Origin: a virus
Virus record (IMG/VR): IMGVR_UViG_3300009034_000015
Coordinates: 1-64,000 of that record
Reading direction: 5' to 3' (one strand)
Length of the DNA stretch: 64,000 nucleotides
The notes beneath the pieces were generated by a model. That model was given only the letters and a program-made list of their open reading frames with translations, made no database searches and had not been told where the DNA came from. The position numbers and the translations under genes were made by a program. How positions within the stretch are numbered: position 1 is the first letter of the stretch; each line of letters opens with the position of its first letter. Of the stretch, positions 60,365-64,000 are shown one piece after another.

Positions 60365-60818
60365 CTATAACTTTTTCTGGCATTAGCTCATAACCACCAA
60401 TACTAAATAAAAGAAACTGCCTCGCATTCAAATCCCCAGAACCAGATAATCTAACTCCGTATCCTATATTTACTAAGCAAGTTTTACCTTTCTGTAAAAA
60501 CCCTAAATTAAGTGAAACTGATAAATCAACCCTATCTGCATTCACTCCTTCCAGATAAGAATAAACCCCTATATCAAAATCTAGAAGATTGGGCTTTTCT
60601 TTAGAGATATAATAAATGGTTCCCTTGACTCCAATACCTAAACCTGAATTTAAGACTATATCAAGCTCACCATCATTAATATCCTCATCCATCTTTAGGT
60701 TTCCTACCTTAATCAAACCAGCAGATAAGGCGCTATCAACACTAACATCCTTTGCTTCTCCCTTGCCAACGAATCCTAATAAAAGGATTACTACCAGCAT
60801 TCCAATTAGTTTCTTCAT
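60357..60818 (-). CDS. secreted beta-rich protein, 153 aa
   Basis: Signal peptide MKKLIGMLVVILLLGFVGKG with cleavage near GEA-K, then alternating strands (VDLSVSLNLGFLQKG, VNIGYGVRLSG) resembling outer-membrane or periplasmic barrels. If the host is Gram-negative it may alter the outer membrane; otherwise a wall protein. Sits just upstream of terS. Confidence 0.6.
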   Translation of the reverse strand: MKKLIGMLVVILLLGFVGKGEAKDVSVDSALSAGLIKVGNLKMDEDINDGELDIVLNSGLGIGVKGTIYYISKEKPNLLDFDIGVYSYLEGVNADRVDLSVSLNLGFLQKGKTCLVNIGYGVRLSGSGDLNARQFLLFSIGGYELMPEKVIDE

Positions 60819-60821
60819 TTT

Positions 60822-61013
60822 TTAACTCCTTTCTGTTAAATAATTAAAATTAAACTCTACCCAGAAAATTTTCTGAAGTAATTTAAAAATAGGTTTTATT
60901 ATAAATCTCAAAATTGTTAATCTAAAAATAAATAATTTTAATCCCTTTATTTTTACTTCTACAGGAATAACGATATTTTTCTTAACTTTCTTTAAATCAA
61001 TTTCTGCTTTCAT
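60822..61013 (-). CDS. hypothetical hydrophobic protein, 63 aa
   Basis: Basic head, then LFIFRLTILRFIIKPIFKLL, a helix of mixed hydrophobic and basic residues that may lie along the membrane. Ends in YLTERS because its last codons double as the next gene's ribosome site (AAAGGAG). Confidence 0.5.
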   Translation of the reverse strand: MKAEIDLKKVKKNIVIPVEVKIKGLKLFIFRLTILRFIIKPIFKLLQKIFWVEFNFNYLTERS

Positions 61014-61373
61014 TTATTCTCCTATTCCAAATACTGTTTTTATAAAAGACATTATCAATCCTCCGCCTCCTCCAAGACTCCCTGCCGTTAACCTATCTTT
61101 CAATTTATTATTTTTTAATTTTTCTAACTCTTTTTCTGCATTCTCTAATCTAACTTCTTGTTCTATATTATTCATCTGAATTTCTTGTAGTGTATCTTTC
61201 ATCCCTTCTGTATCTGATTTAATATCAGCAAATTTACCATGCCCTTGTTTTAAATTAGTAATTACTTCTGCCTTAAACGAAGCCTGTTCTAATTTAACAT
61301 CATTTAAACCAGTATTAACTTCTTTAATATCAGTTTTCAGTTCACCGAATGCCTCTTTATATTCTTTGTCCAT
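61014..61373 (-). CDS. coiled-coil protein with C-terminal hydrophobic end, 119 aa
   Basis: Residues 1-88 form a long coiled coil (heptads ELKTDIKEVNTGLNDVKLEQ), then a Gly-rich turn (LGGGGG) and a hydrophobic end GLIMSFIKTVFGIGE. The layout recalls XhlA-type holin partners, but the hydrophobic part is short. Promoter-like copy C lies upstream. Confidence 0.55.
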   Translation of the reverse strand: MDKEYKEAFGELKTDIKEVNTGLNDVKLEQASFKAEVITNLKQGHGKFADIKSDTEGMKDTLQEIQMNNIEQEVRLENAEKELEKLKNNKLKDRLTAGSLGGGGGLIMSFIKTVFGIGE

Positions 61374-61386
61374 TAGTTAACCCTTA

Positions 61387-61425
61387 TTTATTATAAATTA
61401 TAACTATACTTATATTCTAAATTAA
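61387..61425 (-). promoter_or_regulatory. promoter-like repeat copy C
   Basis: Shares 21 consecutive bases with copy A (10891-10930) in the TTATTATAAATTATAACTAT part, then diverges. Ends 13 bases before the ATG at 61373. The following noncoding stretch to 61507 is very AT-rich and contains TAGTAGTAGGCAGT near 61475. Confidence 0.5.
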
Positions 61426-61507
61426 TTACAGTTTATTATAAGTTTTTATTATTTATAATCATATAATTAAAAAAATAGTAGTAGTAGGCAGTAAAATAAA
61501 TAACTTG

Positions 61508-61834
61508 CTATTGAGTTCTAATTACTTCTATTGTCTTCCCTGCATCATTGCAGATATAGGCAACAGTATTAAAAAATACTGCAAACTCTTCACCGTTCTT
61601 ATCTCTAAAAGTTAACCTAACAAACTCAAAAGGCTTTTTAGAGTAATCCCATTTACTTGGCAAAGCTTCTTCTCCTTCTACAGCTTCAGTGCTAAAAATA
61701 TAGAAATCAGATTTTGAGCTTGCTTCATACTCTTCTTTTGAGCCCCACTCCTCATAGGTATAATGAATCCTTAACCCAACTTCAAATATCCACCATCCTT
61801 GTTTATCTTCAGTAGTCTGCACTTTAATAAACAT
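61508..61834 (-). CDS. hypothetical protein, 108 aa
   Basis: Beta-rich, soluble, MFIKVQTTEDKQGWWIFEVG ... FVRLTFRDKNGEEFAVFF. The fold looks like a compact barrel. No family recognised. Followed by a noncoding gap to 61374. Confidence 0.6.
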   Translation of the reverse strand: MFIKVQTTEDKQGWWIFEVGLRIHYTYEEWGSKEEYEASSKSDFYIFSTEAVEGEEALPSKWDYSKKPFEFVRLTFRDKNGEEFAVFFNTVAYICNDAGKTIEVIRTQ

Positions 61835-61875
61835 CTGTCTTTCTCCTTTCTATCTACTACCTACTACTATTTTCT

Positions 61876-62139
61876 TTAACAAAGCCCAACAGGTTTTGGT
61901 CCATATCTAATTAAATCTTCTATTTGTTTTCTTTCTCCTAATAAATTAAAAATTCTCATTAGAATATAATTTTCTCCTGCACATAGTTTGGAGAGATTAG
62001 AAGTATTTGCTTTTAAAATACAAATAGTTTTTTCTAAATCATCAGACTCAAGATTATTATACTTGAAATTACAAATATAACCTTCTTCTTTTTCTTTTAC
62101 CTTAATAGGTAAACCTGTTTCCATTTTCTTTAATTTCAT
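61876..62139 (-). CDS. hypothetical protein, 87 aa
   Basis: MKLKKMETGLPIKVKEKEEG, then helical with three Cys. Coupled to the upstream gene by overlap of four bases. The following 40-base gap has CTACTACCTACTAC. Confidence 0.5.
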   Translation of the reverse strand: MKLKKMETGLPIKVKEKEEGYICNFKYNNLESDDLEKTICILKANTSNLSKLCAGENYILMRIFNLLGERKQIEDLIRYGPKPVGLC

Positions 62140-62348
62140 TTTTTACTCCTTTCTGTTAAATAACTTCTTTCTATGCTTCTCCAAATATTAGTAGCATCAT
62201 AAAACTTTCTTTGGGTTTTATCACATCTAAGACAATACCTAAAATCAGTGCAGAAAAAAGCAGGAGCAGGAATATAAATATATTTGAATTTATGAAGGTT
62301 AAATAAACAAAGTAACCATTTTATAAAATTCATCTTTACTCCTTTCAA
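62136..62348 (-). CDS. zinc-type small protein, 70 aa
   Basis: A hydrophobic/basic start (MKGVKMNFIKWLLCLFNLHK), then CTDFRYCLRCDKTQ, giving a likely metal site of C-x5-C-x2-C. Ends in SYLTERSKK because its codons form the next ribosome site. Function unknown. Confidence 0.5.
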   Translation of the reverse strand: MKGVKMNFIKWLLCLFNLHKFKYIYIPAPAFFCTDFRYCLRCDKTQRKFYDATNIWRSIERSYLTERSKK

Positions 62349-62533
62349 AATGAGGAAATAAGATATTATATATGGTAATTAAAAGTTAATATAAAGGTAA
62401 CTAAAATTAAAACTGAGGTTATTAGAGTATATATTTACTAGAAGTAAAACAAAGGTAATCTAAGTTATAATTGAGGTTAATAGACCATTTATATACTACC
62501 TACTACCTAAAAAAAATTTGTTTTAGTATTTCA
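62349..62533. repeat. noncoding region with 34-base direct repeats
   Basis: Two 34-base repeats at 62393-62426 and 62451-62484 match at about 27 positions, period 58. They contain AAAGGTAA and TGAGGTTA blocks. CTACCTACTACC follows at 62500. No frame. It is likely a promoter/operator region between early genes. Confidence 0.5.
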
Positions 62534-62872
62534 TTATTTAATCTTAATATCTATAACTTGATTAGTATCTAAAATTACCTTTCTACTTTTACCTTTTATA
62601 TTCTCATCTATTAGTAAATATCTATTTCCAATCTGTATTATCTTTCCTGCTACGAAATCACTAATTGTCATAAATACTAACTTTGTTTTATATACATTCT
62701 CTTTACTACCAGTTAATCTAATAAGAAACAATTCAAGTTCATTATAATTTACTTTATCTTCTTCCCATTCTTTTTGTAGCTCTAAATGCTCTTTATTCAT
62801 TTTCTTACTTAGTTCTTTCATTTCCCATCCTTGTTCCACCTTTATTGATTCTCTTTTTTCATTTCTATTCAT
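62534..62872 (-). CDS. hypothetical protein, 112 aa
   Basis: Charged helical first half (KKMNKEHLELQKEWEEDKVN), then a beta-rich second half. Overlaps the Cys-rich gene by ATGA. Not recognised. Confidence 0.55.
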   Translation of the reverse strand: MNRNEKRESIKVEQGWEMKELSKKMNKEHLELQKEWEEDKVNYNELELFLIRLTGSKENVYKTKLVFMTISDFVAGKIIQIGNRYLLIDENIKGKSRKVILDTNQVIDIKIK

Positions 62873-63015
62873 TTACTTCTCCTTATCAATTCACATTCAG
62901 TTCTTTTAAACCTGTTTCTTATTAAAACACATTTCTGATTAAACCTTTTAAATAACTTTGGCTTTATTTTACAGTTATTATATTTATCTAAGTAGATACA
63001 ATCTATTTTATTCAT
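62869..63015 (-). CDS. Cys-rich micro-protein, 48 aa
   Basis: MNKIDCIYLDKYNNCKIKPK ... CVLI ... TECEL, four Cys at spacing 9, 14 and 12, like small metal-binding phage proteins. Its stop overlaps the next ATG. The promoter-like copy at 63042-63080 lies 27 bases upstream. Confidence 0.45.
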   Translation of the reverse strand: MNKIDCIYLDKYNNCKIKPKLFKRFNQKCVLIRNRFKRTECELIRRSK

Positions 63016-63041
63016 AATGAATTAAGGTATATGATAAGTAT

Positions 63042-63080
63042 GCTTTATATATACTGTTACCTAAAACTTAACTTTTATAA
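63042..63080 (-). promoter_or_regulatory. TATATA/GGTAACAG promoter-like motif, copy 1
   Basis: Transcript sense: AGTTTTAGGTAACAG then TATATATAAAG. Matches 63274-63307 closely and 63377-63413 in part. Located upstream of the Cys-rich micro-protein gene. Confidence 0.45.
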
Positions 63081-63095
63081 GGTTTACTCTATTAC

Positions 63096-63263
63096 CTATT
63101 TTAAAAATCTATTATCTCCTAAAATTAAAGCTACTCTTGCCTCTTTAGTTTTTAAACTTAATAATTCTTTTTCTATTTTCAATAACTCTTCTTTAAGCAT
63201 TCTTTTCTTTTTACGCTTCAAATCCATTTTAAATCTTATCCAATATAATTTAAGCTCTAACAT
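63096..63263 (-). CDS. coiled-coil micro-protein, 55 aa
   Basis: MLELKLYWIRFKMDLKRKKK followed by a Lys/Glu/Leu helix; basic. GAGAGGATAAAG precedes the ATG as a weak ribosome site. Promoter-like copy 2 begins 11 bases upstream. Confidence 0.45.
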   Translation of the reverse strand: MLELKLYWIRFKMDLKRKKKRMLKEELLKIEKELLSLKTKEARVALILGDNRFLK

Positions 63264-63273
63264 CTTTATCCTC

Positions 63274-63307
63274 TCTTTTATATATACTCTGTTACCCTAA
63301 ACTAAAC
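63274..63307 (-). promoter_or_regulatory. TATATA/GGTAACAG promoter-like motif, copy 2
   Basis: Transcript sense: GTTTAGTTTAGGGTAACAG, then AG and TATATATAAAAG. Placed just before the 55-aa gene. The same block order as copy 1. Confidence 0.45.
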
Positions 63308-63376
63308 ATCTATCATATTTAACTAATTACCAATAATTCTCTGTATAGTAAAACTTAACATTTGGGCTTATCTATT

Positions 63377-63413
63377 AACTACCTATATACTGTAGGATAA
63401 AACTAAACTTTTA
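63377..63413 (-). promoter_or_regulatory. TATATA promoter-like motif, copy 3
   Basis: Transcript sense: AGTTTAGTTTTATCCTACAG then TATATAGGTAG. Shares the GTTTAGTTTT and CAG-TATATA blocks with the other copies, with ATCCTA in place of GGTAA. Overlaps the end of the 69-aa gene. Confidence 0.35.
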
Positions 63414-63620
63414 AACCTTTCTAATAATTACTTTTTGCTTTAAACAATCTAATACTCTATCTTTATTTAAATGCTTTTTAATAACCTCATTTAAATCTTT
63501 TCTTAAAACTTCTATTTCAATCCCTCGTTCTTCTAACTCTTTTTCTAAAAATGAAAAGCTATTTCCTCCATAAATAAAAAGCTCTAATAATTTCTTAATA
63601 GAAAAAGTTTTATAATCCAT
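63411..63620 (-). CDS. hypothetical protein, 69 aa
   Basis: MDYKTFSIKKLLELFIYGGN, helical, amphipathic, ending in a basic strand. Five bases after the zinc-finger gene. No motif. Confidence 0.5.
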   Translation of the reverse strand: MDYKTFSIKKLLELFIYGGNSFSFLEKELEERGIEIEVLRKDLNEVIKKHLNKDRVLDCLKQKVIIRKV

Positions 63621-63625
63621 AATAA

Positions 63626-63826
63626 TTACTCCTTAGAATTAATCCCATTTCTAAAACCATCTCTTTTTCCTACTTCATATCCCTCTTTAAAACCTGACTG
63701 CCTTATTCTTTCTAAACATTTTTCACAGGGCTTAACCTCAATTAAATTCTCTCTTCTGATACTAATACTTGAGTTTAACTCTGTATTACAAGTATAACAA
63801 ACTAATTCTATTTTAACCTCTGGCAT
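63626..63826 (-). CDS. zinc-finger protein, 66 aa
   Basis: CYTCNTE and CEKCLERIR give two C-x2-C pairs about 21 residues apart, one zinc site. Ends in a Gly/Lys-rich segment (FKEGYEVGKRDGFRNG) like repeats in Yae1-type tails. Starts at the stop of the following basic gene by one-base overlap. Confidence 0.55.
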   Translation of the reverse strand: MPEVKIELVCYTCNTELNSSISIRRENLIEVKPCEKCLERIRQSGFKEGYEVGKRDGFRNGINSKE

Positions 63827-63996
63827 TATTCAAAACCTCTTTTAATATTTCCATTTTCTTTATAACTTTTCATTTTAACATTTCTTCTTTTAAATGTAAC
63901 TTTAATATTAACATGAATTAAAAGTCTTAAAAAATTATAAAACCATCTTCCCTTTATCCTTTCAATTGGCCATCCAAGTTTATCTCTAAATAACAT
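63826..63996 (-). CDS. small basic protein, 56 aa (paralogue of 2656-2838)
   Basis: MLFRDKLGWPIERIKGRWFY aligns over its whole first 37 residues with the 60-aa protein at 2.7 kb (KLGWP, KGRWF, NIK, KRR). The C-terminal thirds differ. Overlaps the zinc-finger start. Its ribosome site is at or past the right edge. Confidence 0.6.
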   Translation of the reverse strand: MLFRDKLGWPIERIKGRWFYNFLRLLIHVNIKVTFKRRNVKMKSYKENGNIKRGFE

Positions 63997-64000
63997 AATT

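Noticed and set aside
63031-63300. 89-codon plus-strand frame
   Set aside because: It is antisense to the coupled 55-aa gene and to promoter-like motifs, has no ribosome site, and its hydrophobic composition is what T-rich antisense of Lys-rich coding gives.
1-64000. Integrase, repressor or attachment sites indicating lysogeny
   Set aside because: No recombinase or CI-like repressor was recognised, and no att-like direct repeat could be supported in this window.

Overview
This 64 kb window is a very AT-rich stretch of a double-stranded DNA tailed bacteriophage (or prophage). Every convincing gene lies on the minus strand, so transcription runs from high to low coordinates. Large terminase, portal, HK97-type major capsid, connector genes, a tail-assembly-chaperone frameshift pair, a tape measure and tail-tip genes with no sheath or baseplate wedge genes indicate a long, non-contractile-tailed (siphovirus-like) particle. 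The host is bacterial (strong AGGAGG ribosome sites, Pol III-type replication proteins, NlpC/P60 lysin), but I cannot name it. The window is probably internal to a longer contig: one gene runs off the left edge.

Layout in transcription order. 64.0-60.4 kb: small, mostly unknown or zinc-binding proteins with repeated promoter/operator-like motifs. 60.4-34.8 kb: virion module, with TerS, TerL, a portal/MuF/metallopeptidase fusion, an XkdF-type protease carrying a LigD-like phosphoesterase domain, a second protease with permuted motif order containing a nested scaffold gene, major capsid, decoration or fiber proteins, connectors, a three-domain glycosyltransferase, tail tube, the U UUU UUA frameshift chaperone, tape measure, distal tail, hub and a holin-like membrane protein, closed by a terminator at 34.74 kb. 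34.7-28.9 kb: replisome operon (SF2 helicase, DnaC-like loader, beta clamp, DnaB-like helicase, DnaG-like primase). 28.7-25.3 kb: a sigma-like factor with a zinc-finger insertion and small unknown genes, closed by a terminator. 25.27-24.33 kb: about 1 kb with almost no coding, holding two identical-arm palindromes and a nearly pure A/T tract (candidate origin) and a structured stretch. 24.3-18.1 kb: small genes, a MoxR-like AAA+ ATPase and a VWA protein, punctuated by nine copies of a composite hairpin, ending in a strong terminator. 17.9-11.5 kb: a tightly overlapping operon of two P-loop kinases, a UDG-like protein, an FAD oxidoreductase, a divergent second ThyX and a DnaE-type polymerase. 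11.4-5.1 kb: MazG-like protein, canonical ThyX, gp32-like SSB, RecA-like protein, Cas4-like nuclease, resolvase-like nuclease, NlpC/P60 lysin and HU. 4.9-0 kb: NUDIX, DegT aminotransferase, glycosyltransferase, SAM methyltransferase and small proteins.

The phage appears to carry much of its own replication fork (polymerase, clamp, helicase, loader, primase, SSB and RecA-like protein) but no recognisable clamp loader, so it would need the host's. The most unusual features are the covarying hairpin family at 18-24 kb, the nucleotide operon with the second ThyX, the sigma-like protein with an inserted C2H2 finger, the fused and permuted maturation proteases, and two homologous leader modules about 24 kb apart. 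All calls rest on reading the sequence and on family motifs; no database search was run.
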